DNA from: Falsiroseomonas frigidaquae
Lineage (GTDB): Bacteria > Pseudomonadota > Alphaproteobacteria > Acetobacterales > Acetobacteraceae
Direction of reading: 5' to 3'
DNA length: 64,000 bases
NCBI RefSeq assembly: GCF_012163145.1
Contig: NZ_JAAVTX010000002.1
Coordinates: 434,001-498,000, forward strand
Shown one piece after another: positions 25,297 through 33,936 of this stretch. The position numbers and the translations under genes were made by a program. Numbering within the stretch: position 1 is the first letter of the stretch; every line of letters begins with the position of its first letter. The notes under the pieces are model-generated. The model did no database searches and was not told the origin of the DNA. It saw nothing but the letters and a program-made list of their open reading frames with translations.

Positions 25297-26202
25297 ATGA
25301 GCATCCTCGCCTCGATGACCGGTTTCGCCCGCGACAGCGGCGCGCTGCCGGACGGATCTTCCTTCGTCTGGGAGTTGCGCAGCGTCAACGGCCGCGGCCT
25401 GGATGTGCGGCTGCGCCTGCCGCCGGGGCTGGAGGTGCTGGAAGCCCCGCTGCGGGAATCGGTGGGCAAGCGCCTGAAGCGCGGCAACCTCAACGCCACG
25501 CTGACCCTGAAGCGGGAGGACCGGGCACCGCGGCTGACGCCGGACCCGGTGGCGCTGGAAGCCGCCATCCAGCTGGTGCTGGAGGTTTCCGCCCGGCTGC
25601 CCGGCGCCCCGGTGCCGAGTGCCGAGGCCGTGCTGTCCCTGCCCGGCGTGCTGCGCGCCGAGGTGTCCGAACCGGATGAGGCGGCGGAGGAAGCCAAGCG
25701 CACCAGCCTCGCCGCCAGCTTCGCCGTCGCCCTGGACGGCCTCGTCGCCTCCCGCGCCCGTGAAGGCGCGCAGCTCGCAAAGATCCTGGAGACGCTGCTG
25801 GGCGAGATCGCGGCGCTGCGCGACGCCGCCACGGTGGAGGCCGCCGGCCAGCCCGCCGCCCAGCGCGCCCGGCTGCTGGAGAACCTGGCGAACCTGCTCG
25901 GCGATGGCGATGTCCGCGCCAGGGTGCCGGAGGAAAGGCTGGCGCAGGAAGTGGCGATGCTCGCCCAGCGCTCCGATGTGCGGGAGGAGCTGGACCGGCT
26001 TTCGGCGCACATCGCGGAGGCGCGCAGCCTGCTGGCCTCCGGCGCCGCGATCGGCCGCAAGCTGGAGTTCCTGACGCAGGAATTCGTCCGCGAGGCCAAT
26101 ACGCTGTGCAGCAAATCGGCCAGCGTGGCGCTGACGCGGGTCGGGCTGGAGTTGAAGGCGGCGATCGAGCGGCTGCGTGAGCAGGCGGCCAACGTCGAAT
26201 GA
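25297..26202 (+). CDS. YicC/YloC family endoribonuclease
   Basis: A 301-residue protein beginning MSILASMTGFARDSG, the invariant YicC-family opening. A conserved ELRSVNGRGLDVRLRLP segment follows, and the DUF1732 C-terminal domain ends LGLELKAAIERLREQAANVE. YicC of E. coli is an endoribonuclease involved in sRNA turnover. It overlaps gmk by 4 bases (ATGA); the yicC-gmk order is widespread. Confidence 0.95.
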   Translation: MSILASMTGFARDSGALPDGSSFVWELRSVNGRGLDVRLRLPPGLEVLEAPLRESVGKRLKRGNLNATLTLKREDRAPRLTPDPVALEAAIQLVLEVSARLPGAPVPSAEAVLSLPGVLRAEVSEPDEAAEEAKRTSLAASFAVALDGLVASRAREGAQLAKILETLLGEIAALRDAATVEAAGQPAAQRARLLENLANLLGDGDVRARVPEERLAQEVAMLAQRSDVREELDRLSAHIAEARSLLASGAAIGRKLEFLTQEFVREANTLCSKSASVALTRVGLELKAAIERLREQAANVE

Positions 26203-26837
26203 CCACCACCACCCACGCGCCCCGTCGCGGCGTCTGCCTGGTGCTCGCCTCGGCGCCGGGCGTCGGCAAGACCAGCGTCTCCCGCGCCCTGCTGGAGATG
26301 GAGCCGGAGCTGGCGCTGTCGGTCAGCGCCACCACCCGCGCGCCAAGGCCCGGGGAGCTGGAAGGCGTGCACTACTTCTTCCGCACGCAAAGCCAGTTCG
26401 ACGCGATGGTGGAGGCCGGCGACTTCCTGGAATACGCCAAGTTCATCGGCCGCTCCTACGGAACCCCCCGCGCGGCGGTGGAGGCGAGCCTGGCCGCCGG
26501 GCGCGACGTGCTGTTCGACATCGAATGGCAGGGCCATCTGCAATTGCGCGAACGCCTGCCGGGCGATGTGGTGGGCGTCTGCCTGCTGCCGCCCTCCATG
26601 GCGGAGCTGGAGCGCCGCCTGCGCGGCCGCGCCCAGGACAGCGAGGCCGAGATCGCCCGCCGCCTGGTGGCCGCGAAGGACGAGATCGCCCATTGGTCGG
26701 ATTTCGACCATGTGCTGGTGAACCGTGATTTCGACCGCACGGTGGCGGAGGTGCGCGCCATCCTGCACGCCGCCCGCAACACGAGCGCCCGCCAGCCCTG
26801 GCTGCCGGACTTCATCGACACGCTTTTGCAGGGGTAG
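26199..26837 (+). CDS. gmk: Guanylate kinase
   Basis: A 212-residue enzyme phosphorylating GMP to GDP. The P-loop is ASAPGVGKTSVSRAL; the usual GPSGxGKST reads APGVGKTS here. The GMP-binding SVSATTRAPRPGELEGVHYFF segment (about residues 47-67) is intact, with YGTPRAAVEASLAAGRDVLFDIEWQG after it. Translationally coupled to yicC. Confidence 0.96.
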   Translation: MTTTTHAPRRGVCLVLASAPGVGKTSVSRALLEMEPELALSVSATTRAPRPGELEGVHYFFRTQSQFDAMVEAGDFLEYAKFIGRSYGTPRAAVEASLAAGRDVLFDIEWQGHLQLRERLPGDVVGVCLLPPSMAELERRLRGRAQDSEAEIARRLVAAKDEIAHWSDFDHVLVNRDFDRTVAEVRAILHAARNTSARQPWLPDFIDTLLQG

Positions 26838-26843
26838 CGCGGC

Positions 26844-27785
26844 ATGGGCAGCCTGGCCGGGGTGGTGGAGGTGGTGCTGCCGGTCTTCGCCATGATTTTG
26901 CTCGGCTTCGCTGCCGCCAAGCGCAGGCTGGTCAGCGAAGAGGGCTTCAAGGCGATGACGCTGTTCGTCTTCGGCCTGGCCGCCCCGGCGCTGCTGTTTG
27001 CTGGCGGCACGCGGCCGCATGAAGGCGGCGGTGGCGCGGCGTTGGCCTTGCTCTCCGGCTCCGTCGTGATGTTCTGGCTGGCGGTGGCGGGCGGGCGCGC
27101 CGTGTTCCGGCTGAACCTTGGCGAGGCCTCGCTCTTCGCGCTGTCCTGCATCTTCGGCAATTCCGTGATGATGGGCGTGCCGATCATCGTCGCCGCCTAT
27201 GGCCCGGCCGGCGTGCCGCCGATGCTCGGCATCCTGGCCTTCACCACCATGATCCTGCTCGGCCAGGCGACGGTGCTGACCGAGGTGGGCCTGCATGCCA
27301 ATGCACCCTGGCGACGAGTGCTCGGCGCCAGCCTGAAGGGCATTTTACGAAACCCCGTGGTGCTGGCCGTGCTGGCCGCCTTCATCTGGACACTGCTCGG
27401 CCTGCACCTGCCGGATGTGGCGCGGCGGACGCTGGAGATGATGGGCGCCGCCGCGCCGCCGCTGGCGCTGTTCTGCCTTGGCGGCGGGCTGGCCGGCATC
27501 GCCGGCGCGGCGCTGTGGCAGGAAACCACGGCCATCGTGGTGGTGAAGTTGCTGGCGCTGCCGGCGCTGGTCTGGGGCCTGGCGCTGCTGCTCGACCTGC
27601 CACCGATCGAGAAGGCGGTGGCCGTCACCATGGCGGCGCTGCCGACCGGCGCCAACGCCTTCATCCTGGCGCGGCGCTACGCCACCGGCACGGACCGCTC
27701 CGGCGCCGCCGTGGTGGTCACCACCGCCCTGTCGGTGCTGACGCTCTCCGCCCTGATCGGGCATTTCCGGGGGATCCTGCCATGA
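26844..27785 (+). CDS. AEC (auxin efflux carrier) family transporter
   Basis: A 313-residue membrane protein with about ten hydrophobic helices in two halves. It begins VVLPVFAMILLGFAAAKRRLV, and the second half includes APPLALFCLGGGLAGI and MAALPTGANAFILARRY, typical of AEC carriers, which move dicarboxylates or related acids. It starts 6 bases after gmk and overlaps the following amidohydrolase by 4 bases. It may therefore carry that enzyme's substrate or product; this is inference. Confidence 0.9.
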   Translation: MGSLAGVVEVVLPVFAMILLGFAAAKRRLVSEEGFKAMTLFVFGLAAPALLFAGGTRPHEGGGGAALALLSGSVVMFWLAVAGGRAVFRLNLGEASLFALSCIFGNSVMMGVPIIVAAYGPAGVPPMLGILAFTTMILLGQATVLTEVGLHANAPWRRVLGASLKGILRNPVVLAVLAAFIWTLLGLHLPDVARRTLEMMGAAAPPLALFCLGGGLAGIAGAALWQETTAIVVVKLLALPALVWGLALLLDLPPIEKAVAVTMAALPTGANAFILARRYATGTDRSGAAVVVTTALSVLTLSALIGHFRGILP

Positions 27786-29170
27786 CGCTCATCATCGAAC
27801 CCGGCTGGGTCTGGGATGCCGAGAACGGGCTGCGCACCGGCCACAGCGTGATCGTGCAGGATGGCGTGGTGGCCGATGTGGTCGCCGGATCGCCGAGCAT
27901 GGAGGCGGAGCGCATCGTGGCGCCGGATGCGCTGCTGCTGCCGGGCTTCATCAACCTGCACAACCACGCGCTGTCCGCGCCGCTGTTCCGCGGCCTGGCG
28001 GATGACATCGCGCCGGGCGACCTGCCGGGGCACATCGTCTATTCGCTGCTGATGCCCCTCGGCGACGTCGCCGCGCAGGTGATGACGGAGGAGGAGATCG
28101 GCGACGCGGCCGAGATGGCGCTGCTGGAAGGCCTCCGCAGCGGCACCACCGCACTGCTCGACGTGTACCGCGTGGCGCAATGGCCCTTCATCGAACGGGC
28201 GAAGCGGCTCGGCCTGCGCAGCTGGTCCTGCCCGTACCTGTTCTCCGCGCCGGTCGGCATGACCCCGGATGGCAAGCCCACCTATAGCCCGACCGGCGAC
28301 ACCGGCTTCGAGGCCATCCTGAAACTGTTCGACCGCTACGATGAAGGCCCGCGCGGCGTCACCCGCGTGGGCTTCGGCCCGCATGGTCCCGATAGCTGCA
28401 CGCCTGATCTGCTGCGGGCCATCGATGCCGCGGCGCATGAACGAAAGACCATCGTCTCCATCCACGCCGCGCAGAACCTGATCGAGATCGAGAAGGTGCG
28501 GGCCGCCCATGGCAAGGGCTCCATCGAGCACCTCCGTGACATGGGCCTGCTACGGCCAGGCGTGGTGCTGGCGCATGGCATGTTCGCCACGGATGAGGAA
28601 ATGGCGATGATCGCGGAATCGGGGGCCGCGCTCGCCTCCTGCCCGCTCGCCTTCGCCCGCTCCGGCCGCTTCGTGCCGCTGGCGCGGATGGAGGCTTCGG
28701 GCCTCCGGCTGGGCATCGGCACGGATGGCGTGACGCTCGACATGCTGCATGAGCTCCGCACTGCCTCCGTCTTCGCCAAGGCGCAGTCGGGCACGCCGCA
28801 TGGGCTGGCGGCGCCGCGCATCCTGCGGGCAGCGACGCGGGATGCGGCGCTGGCCCTGGGGCGAGACGACCTGGGCCTGGTGGCGAAGGGCGCGCGGGCC
28901 GACCTAGTGATGTTCGACCTCGGCTCCTCGCGCTACCAGCCGGTCTGGGACCCGCTGAAATCGCTGATCACCAATGGCAGCGCGGCCGACCTGTCGCTGG
29001 CGATGGTCGAGGGCCGCGTGCTGCTGCGCGATGGCCGCACGACAGTGGCCGATGAAGCCGCCATCACCCGCCGCGGCCGCGCGGCGATCGAGCGCGTCTG
29101 GCGCGAAGCCGCGCGACGCGGCGCAATTCCGGCATCGATCGCATCGCGCGCGGCGATCCCGTTGCACTGA
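27782..29170 (+). CDS. Amidohydrolase family protein (SsnA/TRZ-type metal hydrolase)
   Basis: A 462-residue cytosolic metal-dependent hydrolase. The first metal motif is LPGFINLHNHALSAP near residue 60: the usual HTH reads HNH. A later histidine lies in VSIHAAQ, another in VLAHGMF, and the conserved aspartate in GIGTDGVT near residue 320. This is the pattern of the TRZ/ATZ/guanine-deaminase-like subfamily, but the substrate cannot be read from sequence. Start ATG overlaps the AEC transporter stop. A Bug receptor follows, suggesting an uptake-and-hydrolysis set. Confidence 0.9.
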   Translation: MTLIIEPGWVWDAENGLRTGHSVIVQDGVVADVVAGSPSMEAERIVAPDALLLPGFINLHNHALSAPLFRGLADDIAPGDLPGHIVYSLLMPLGDVAAQVMTEEEIGDAAEMALLEGLRSGTTALLDVYRVAQWPFIERAKRLGLRSWSCPYLFSAPVGMTPDGKPTYSPTGDTGFEAILKLFDRYDEGPRGVTRVGFGPHGPDSCTPDLLRAIDAAAHERKTIVSIHAAQNLIEIEKVRAAHGKGSIEHLRDMGLLRPGVVLAHGMFATDEEMAMIAESGAALASCPLAFARSGRFVPLARMEASGLRLGIGTDGVTLDMLHELRTASVFAKAQSGTPHGLAAPRILRAATRDAALALGRDDLGLVAKGARADLVMFDLGSSRYQPVWDPLKSLITNGSAADLSLAMVEGRVLLRDGRTTVADEAAITRRGRAAIERVWREAARRGAIPASIASRAAIPLH

Positions 29171-29218
29171 CGCAGCTTGTCTCCCTACGGTAACGGCAAC
29201 CCTGGGAGAGCTTCATCG

Positions 29219-30202
29219 ATGACCCGCTTCAGCCGCCGCGCCGTCCTGCTCGCCGCGCTCACAACCCCCTCCCTCGCATTCGCACAAACCCGGCGCCCGC
29301 TGCGGGTGGTCGTCCCATTCCCGCCCGGTGGCGGCGTGGATAGCCTGGGCCGGCTGCTGGCGGAGCGGCTGACGCCGCTGCTGGAGGGCCAGCAGGTGGT
29401 GGTGGAGAACCGCAGCGGCGGCGGCGGGCTGATCGGCGCCGATGCGGTGGCGAAGGGGCCGGCGGATGGCAGCATCATCGGCGTGATCGGCGCCGCCACC
29501 CTCTGCGCCGCGCCCTTCATCCAGCCCAGCATGCCCTTCGACGTGACGAAGGATTTCCGCGCCATCAGCCAGATCTCCGACAGCGCGGTGGTGATCGCGG
29601 TGGGCGCGGATGTGGCGCGGCGGCATGGCTGGACGGACATGGCGGCGCTGCTGGCCTGGGCCAAGGCGAATCCCGGCGGGCTGCGCGTGGCCAATGCGGG
29701 CATCGGCACCGTCACGCATCTCACGCTCTCGGCCATCAACAGCGCGGCCGGGGTGGAGCTGACCGGCGTGCCCTATCGCGGCGGCGCGCAGCAGGCGATG
29801 GATGTCATCGCCGGCACGGTGGAGGCGACGGCCGACCTGCCCGCCGCGCTGCTGCCGCATATCGCGGCGGGGCGGATGAAGGCGATGGGCGTCAGCTCCG
29901 GCACCCGCCTCGCCTTCCTGCCGGATGTGCCGGCGCTGGCCGAGACGCCGGCGCTGGCCTCCATCGACATCCGGTCCTGGAACACCATCCTGGCCCCGGC
30001 CGCGACGCCGGAGGCGGAGGTGCAGCGCCTGTTCGCCGCCATCCGCCGGGTCGGCCAGGACCCGTCCTTCGCCGCCGCGCTGCGGCCCTTCGGCTATGAT
30101 GCGGCGGTCAGCGAAAGCCCGGCGGCGATGACGGCGAAGATTGCGCGGGAAACCCCGGTCTGGCGGCGCCTGGTGGAGATTTCGGGGGCGGCGCGGCAAT
30201 AA
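29219..30202 (+). CDS. Bug/TctC family tripartite tricarboxylate transporter substrate-binding protein
   Basis: A 327-residue periplasmic binding protein. The first 22 residues are a signal peptide with paired arginines (SRRAVLLAALTTPSLAFAQ). The Bug hallmark is VVVPFPPGGGVDSLGRLLA, followed by VVENRSGGGGLIGADAVAKG and the C-terminal lobe. The start has GGGAGAG upstream. No TctA/TctB membrane genes are present in this window, as usual for orphan Bug proteins. Ligand unknown. Confidence 0.92.
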   Translation: MTRFSRRAVLLAALTTPSLAFAQTRRPLRVVVPFPPGGGVDSLGRLLAERLTPLLEGQQVVVENRSGGGGLIGADAVAKGPADGSIIGVIGAATLCAAPFIQPSMPFDVTKDFRAISQISDSAVVIAVGADVARRHGWTDMAALLAWAKANPGGLRVANAGIGTVTHLTLSAINSAAGVELTGVPYRGGAQQAMDVIAGTVEATADLPAALLPHIAAGRMKAMGVSSGTRLAFLPDVPALAETPALASIDIRSWNTILAPAATPEAEVQRLFAAIRRVGQDPSFAAALRPFGYDAAVSESPAAMTAKIARETPVWRRLVEISGAARQ

Positions 30203-30220
30203 CGCAAGGAGGACATCGGC

Positions 30221-31342
30221 GTGACGGCAAAGCGGCTGGTCGTCTGCTTCGACGGTACCTGGAACAGCGCCGACGCCGAGCGGTCGGAGACCAATGTGGC
30301 GCGGCTGGCGCGCGCGGTGCGGGCCAATAGCGGCCAGGATGGCATCCGGCAGGTCACGCTGTACCTGCGCGGCGTCGGCTCCACCGGCATCGCGCTGCAG
30401 AAGCTGGTCGGCGGCGCCTTCGGCGAGGGCGTCGATGACAATATCCGGTCCGGCTACATGTTCCTGGTGCAGAACTACGTGCCGGGCGACGAGATCTTCC
30501 TGTTCGGCTTCTCCCGCGGTGCCTTCAGCGCGCGCAGCCTGTCCGGGCTGATCGGCGCCTGCGGGCTGCTGAAGCGCCAGAGGCTGGCGGATCTGCGCGC
30601 CGCCTGGACCTATTACCGCACCGCCTCCCCGCGCAGCCCGGAGGATTTCTGCGAGCGCCATCAATCCGATTGCCACACGGCGGTCGAGATCGCCTTCCTC
30701 GGCGTCTGGGACACGGTTGGCGCGCTCGGCGTGCCATCGACGCTGCGGAACATGCTGATCTCCGCGCCGTCCTACCGGTTCCACGATACCGAGCCCTCGC
30801 GCATCGTGCGGCACGGGCGGCATGCGCTGGCGATCGACGAGTTGCGCCGCAGCTTCGTGCCGACGCTGTGGACCGGGGTCGAGCCGGCCGGCTGCGACAT
30901 CCGCCAGGTCTGGTTCGCCGGCGCCCATTCCGATGTCGGCGGTGGCTACACTGATCGCCGGCTGGCGGAGATCCCGCTGCTGTGGATGGCGGAGGAAGCG
31001 CAGGCGGCCGGGTTGCAGCTCGATGCCAGCATGCTGCCGCCGGCCCGCGGCGGGCCGCCGGACCCGTTGGCGCCGCAGCATGAATCCCGTTGGCGCGTCA
31101 CGCGCCACCTGCCGCCCCGCTATCGCGCGGTGCTGGAACGGGTTCCGGCGCTCCGCCCCTGGGAAAGCCTGGCGCGGCCGCGGGATGCGGAGGGCCGCGC
31201 GCTGAAGCCGATCAACGAAAGCCTGCACCCCAGCCTGGCCGCGCGCTTCGGGCTGCCGGTGACCCGGCTGGACGGCGAGAAGGACCGCACCGGGGCGGAG
31301 ATCATCTACCGCCCCAGGAACCTGGTTCCGCCGCTGCCCTGA
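30221..31342 (+). CDS. DUF2235 domain alpha/beta-hydrolase-like protein
   Basis: A 373-residue protein starting at a GTG. Family motifs are the opening LVVCFDGTWNSADAE, the nucleophile elbow GFSRGAFSARSL near residue 102, a conserved WDTVGALG near residue 165 and the histidine in FAGAHSDVGGGY near residue 230. These give a plausible Ser-Asp-His triad. Related domains include the type VI secretion phospholipase effector Tle1, but there is no secretion, VgrG or immunity gene nearby and no signal peptide. I therefore call it a stand-alone cytosolic hydrolase. Confidence 0.88.
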   Translation: MTAKRLVVCFDGTWNSADAERSETNVARLARAVRANSGQDGIRQVTLYLRGVGSTGIALQKLVGGAFGEGVDDNIRSGYMFLVQNYVPGDEIFLFGFSRGAFSARSLSGLIGACGLLKRQRLADLRAAWTYYRTASPRSPEDFCERHQSDCHTAVEIAFLGVWDTVGALGVPSTLRNMLISAPSYRFHDTEPSRIVRHGRHALAIDELRRSFVPTLWTGVEPAGCDIRQVWFAGAHSDVGGGYTDRRLAEIPLLWMAEEAQAAGLQLDASMLPPARGGPPDPLAPQHESRWRVTRHLPPRYRAVLERVPALRPWESLARPRDAEGRALKPINESLHPSLAARFGLPVTRLDGEKDRTGAEIIYRPRNLVPPLP

Positions 31343-31350
31343 GGGCGGCT

Positions 31351-31502
31351 CATACCAAATCCCACTGATGGGAACCTGCGCCCGCCGAAGGCGGGCGAGC
31401 GGCCGAATGGCCGCCGCGCCAAGTGGCGCGTAGCCAAGCCGGCGGATGCCGGCGCCGGCGATTGAGGCGGTGATCGGTCACGATCACCGGGATCTGGTAT
31501 TA
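31351..31502. repeat. Structured fold-back element with terminal inverted repeats between convergent genes
   Basis: About 150 bp bounded by ATACCAAATCCC (31352-31363) and its near-perfect complement GGGATCTGGTAT (31489-31500, 11 of 12). Inside are consecutive perfect hairpins: CCCA/TGGG (31361-31372), CGCCCGCC-GAA-GGCGGGCG (31379-31397), GCGGCC/GGCCGC (31399-31414), CGCGCCA/TGGCGCG (31415-31430), GCCGGC/GCCGGC (31438-31453) and CGGTGATCG/CGATCACCG (31468-31489). It looks like a MITE- or REP-derived non-coding element. It may also stop transcription from both sides. No transposase is present. Confidence 0.75.
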
Positions 31503-32483
31503 ATCCACCTTGGCGCCCACCGCCTCGATCACCACCCGCCACTTGGCGCTTTCCTCCGCCATGAACCGGGTGAAGTCGGCGCGGCCCATGGCGCGCGGGA
31601 TGGCGCCGCTGGCGGTCAGCCGCTGCGCCAGCGCCGGGTCCTGCACGATCGCCTGCAATTCCGTGTCCAGCCGCGCCAGGATCGGCTCCGGCACGCCGGC
31701 CGGCGTGCACAGGCCGAACCAGCCGGTGGAGGTGATGTCGACGCCCTGCTCCTGCATGGTCGGCAGGTCGGGGAAGGCGGAGACCCGCGCCGTGCCGCTG
31801 ACGGCGATCGGTCGCATGCGCCCGGCCTGCGCCATCTGCGTCACGGCGGAGATCGACTGGAACAGCATGTCGATGCGGCCTTCGATCAGGTCCGTGTTCA
31901 TCTGGCCGCTGTTGGTATAGGGCAGGTGTTGAAGCTGCAGCCCGGTGATGATCTGGAACTGCGACCCGGCCAGGTGCTGCGACGACCCGGCGCCGACGGA
32001 TCCGAAATTGATCGGCCGGCCCTGCGCCTTCGCCCAGGTGATGAATTCCTGCAGCGTCCGCGCCGGCACCGCGGGCGGGATGACGACGATGTTCGGTACC
32101 AAGGCAATCAGCCCGACGGCGGCGAAATCCTTCTCCGGGTCGAAGGGCATGCTGCGGTACAGCCACTTGTTCGCGGCATTGGCGGCGATGGTCGCCAGCC
32201 CCACCGTGTAGCCATCCGGCGCCGCCCGGGCGACCTGGGTCATGCCGATATTGGTGCCGGCGCCCGGCCGGTTGTCCACCACCACCGGCTGGCCGAGCCG
32301 CGCCTGCAGCCGGTCGCCCACCAGGCGGGAGATCACGTCGCCGGCGCCGCCGGCCGGACCGGGATTGACCCAGCGGATCGGCCGGCTGGGCCAGTCACCC
32401 GTCTGCGCGCGGGCGCCAGCAATCGGCAGGGCAGCCGCAAGCCCGAGCAGCGCCGTGCGCCGCGACAGAGTGGGGATCGACAT
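31500..32483 (-). CDS. Bug/TctC family tripartite tricarboxylate transporter substrate-binding protein
   Basis: A 327-residue periplasmic binding protein. I start it at the ATG (complement of 32481-32483), which has GGAG 8 bases upstream and gives a clean signal peptide (LSRRTALLGLAAALPIAGARA). The open frame continues upstream without similarity. Bug motifs are WVNPGPAGGAGDVISRLVG and VVDNRPGAGTNIGM. The stop codon overlaps the end of the fold-back element at 31351-31502. It diverges from the racemase-superfamily gene, a frequent pairing for orphan Bug receptors. Confidence 0.92.
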   Translation of the reverse strand: MSIPTLSRRTALLGLAAALPIAGARAQTGDWPSRPIRWVNPGPAGGAGDVISRLVGDRLQARLGQPVVVDNRPGAGTNIGMTQVARAAPDGYTVGLATIAANAANKWLYRSMPFDPEKDFAAVGLIALVPNIVVIPPAVPARTLQEFITWAKAQGRPINFGSVGAGSSQHLAGSQFQIITGLQLQHLPYTNSGQMNTDLIEGRIDMLFQSISAVTQMAQAGRMRPIAVSGTARVSAFPDLPTMQEQGVDITSTGWFGLCTPAGVPEPILARLDTELQAIVQDPALAQRLTASGAIPRAMGRADFTRFMAEESAKWRVVIEAVGAKVD

Positions 32484-32634
32484 TGTTTTTCTCCGGAAGC
32501 CTTCCTGGAAGGGAAGGAGACGTCGCGCCGGGACTTCTGGCAAGGGCAAGCTGTTGCGAAAGCGACCCGCGGGGTCTGGCGCCTGCCGCGCGCTGTGGCA
32601 GGCTGCACGCCGGATTGGCGATGGAGGGGCTCCG

Positions 32635-33381
32635 ATGGGCGACGTGCTGGGCTGGCGCTGCAAATTCGGGGTGATGGGCCCCTCCACCAACACGGTGGTG
32701 CAGCCGGATTTCGACATGATGCGCCCGGCCGGCGTGACCAACCACTACAGCCGTATCTTCACGCCCAATGCCGACGCCGTCTCCAACGAGACGTTCCGCG
32801 CGGGTGCGGAGCTGATCGGTCGCAACACGCTGGATGCGGTGCGCTCGGTGATGACCTGCAACCCGGATGCGCTGGTCATGGGCATGTCCGCCGTGACCTT
32901 CTTCGACGGTGCGCGCGGCGCCGACCGCTTCGTGAAGGAGGTGGAGGACCTGTCTGGCCTGAAGATCAGCGTCGGCAGCCATGCCTGCACCGCGGCGCTC
33001 AACGCACATGGCGGCGTGAAACGCATCGCCGTCATGTCGCCCTACTGGCCGGCGATGAACATCGAGGTGGCACGCTACTTCGCCGACATGGGCTTCAGCG
33101 TGGTGCGCGACACCGCCTTCCGCTGCACATCCTGGACCGACATCGCGGCGCAGACCCCGGCGCGCTGCGTGCAGGGGATCAAGGAGATCGATGGCGACGA
33201 CGTGGACGCCATCGTCCAGGTCGGCACCAACCTGTCCATGGTGAAGCTGGCGGCGATGGCGGAACTCTGGCTCGGCAAGCCCGTCATTGCCATCAACGTT
33301 GCCACCTACTGGCACGCCCTGCGAAGCCGCGGCATCACGGACAAGGTGGAAGGCTGCGGCAGCCTGCTGGAGAGGTTCTGA
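32635..33381 (+). CDS. Asp/Glu racemase-superfamily protein (maleate isomerase/arylmalonate decarboxylase-like)
   Basis: A 248-residue protein starting at an ATG preceded by GGAGGGG. It aligns by eye with maleate cis-trans isomerase/arylmalonate decarboxylase: FGVMGPSTNTVVQPDFD at the N-terminus, ALVMGMSAVTFFDG for the oxyanion loop, ISVGSHACTAALNA, and the C-terminal IVQVGTNLSMVK. At the two positions where catalytic cysteines are expected it carries Met-Ser and Val-Gly, so the chemistry may differ. The next gene starts directly after its stop. Substrate probably a small organic acid. Confidence 0.82.
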   Translation: MGDVLGWRCKFGVMGPSTNTVVQPDFDMMRPAGVTNHYSRIFTPNADAVSNETFRAGAELIGRNTLDAVRSVMTCNPDALVMGMSAVTFFDGARGADRFVKEVEDLSGLKISVGSHACTAALNAHGGVKRIAVMSPYWPAMNIEVARYFADMGFSVVRDTAFRCTSWTDIAAQTPARCVQGIKEIDGDDVDAIVQVGTNLSMVKLAAMAELWLGKPVIAINVATYWHALRSRGITDKVEGCGSLLERF

Positions 33382-33810
33382 ATGGCATCCGAGGACGACC
33401 GCATCCGCGACCTGCTGACGACCACCCGCCGCATCGCCGTGGTCGGCGCCTCGGACCGGCCTGACCGGGCGAGCCACGGCGTCATGGGCTTCCTGCTGGC
33501 CCGCGGCTACGACGCCGTCCCGGTGAACCCGATGCTGGCCGGCCACGAGATCCATGGCCGCAAGGTGCTGGCCAGCCTGGAGGAAGCCGGGCCGCTCGAC
33601 ATGGTGGATGTGTTCCGCCGCAGTTCGGAGGCTGGCGCCGTGATGGACGAGGCGGTGCGGCTCGGGGCGAAATCCGTCTGGCTGCAGCTCGGCGTGGTGG
33701 ATGAGGCCGCCGCCGCCCGCGCCCGGGAAGCCGGCGTCGCGGTGGTGATGGACCGTTGCCCGGTCATAGAATGGCGCCGGCTCGGCCTGCCATCCCAGCT
33801 CGATCGCTGA
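33382..33810 (+). CDS. CoA-binding domain protein (YccU-like)
   Basis: A 142-residue single-domain Rossmann protein. The N-terminal RRIAVVGASDRPDRASHGVM and the central VDVFRRSSEAGAVMDEA, SVWLQLGVVDEAA and VVMDRCPVIEWRRL are typical of the CoA_binding_2 family, whose cellular role is unclear. It starts immediately after the stop of the racemase-like gene (TGAATG) and is probably in the same operon. Confidence 0.92.
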   Translation: MASEDDRIRDLLTTTRRIAVVGASDRPDRASHGVMGFLLARGYDAVPVNPMLAGHEIHGRKVLASLEEAGPLDMVDVFRRSSEAGAVMDEAVRLGAKSVWLQLGVVDEAAAARAREAGVAVVMDRCPVIEWRRLGLPSQLDR

Positions 33811-33936
33811 ACGTCACGCCGGCGCCGCTTGAAATGATCGCGGCGACGGGCCAATTCCCCGCCCGGATGAAATGCAGGTAACGTACCGGGCCACTCCCGG
33901 CCGGCGCCCTGCATGCCATAGAGGAAACAGGGGACC

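Noticed and set aside
23844-27296. A minus-strand open frame of 1150 codons spanning hsp20, SDR, yicC and gmk
   Set aside because: Only its last 175 codons (from 24371) match a family, Hsp20; the rest is antisense or out-of-frame to well-supported genes and is an artefact of high GC with few stop codons.
30221-31342. Type VI secretion effector call for the DUF2235 protein
   Set aside because: No vgrG, hcp, PAAR, adaptor or immunity gene is in the window, so only the hydrolase family is supported.
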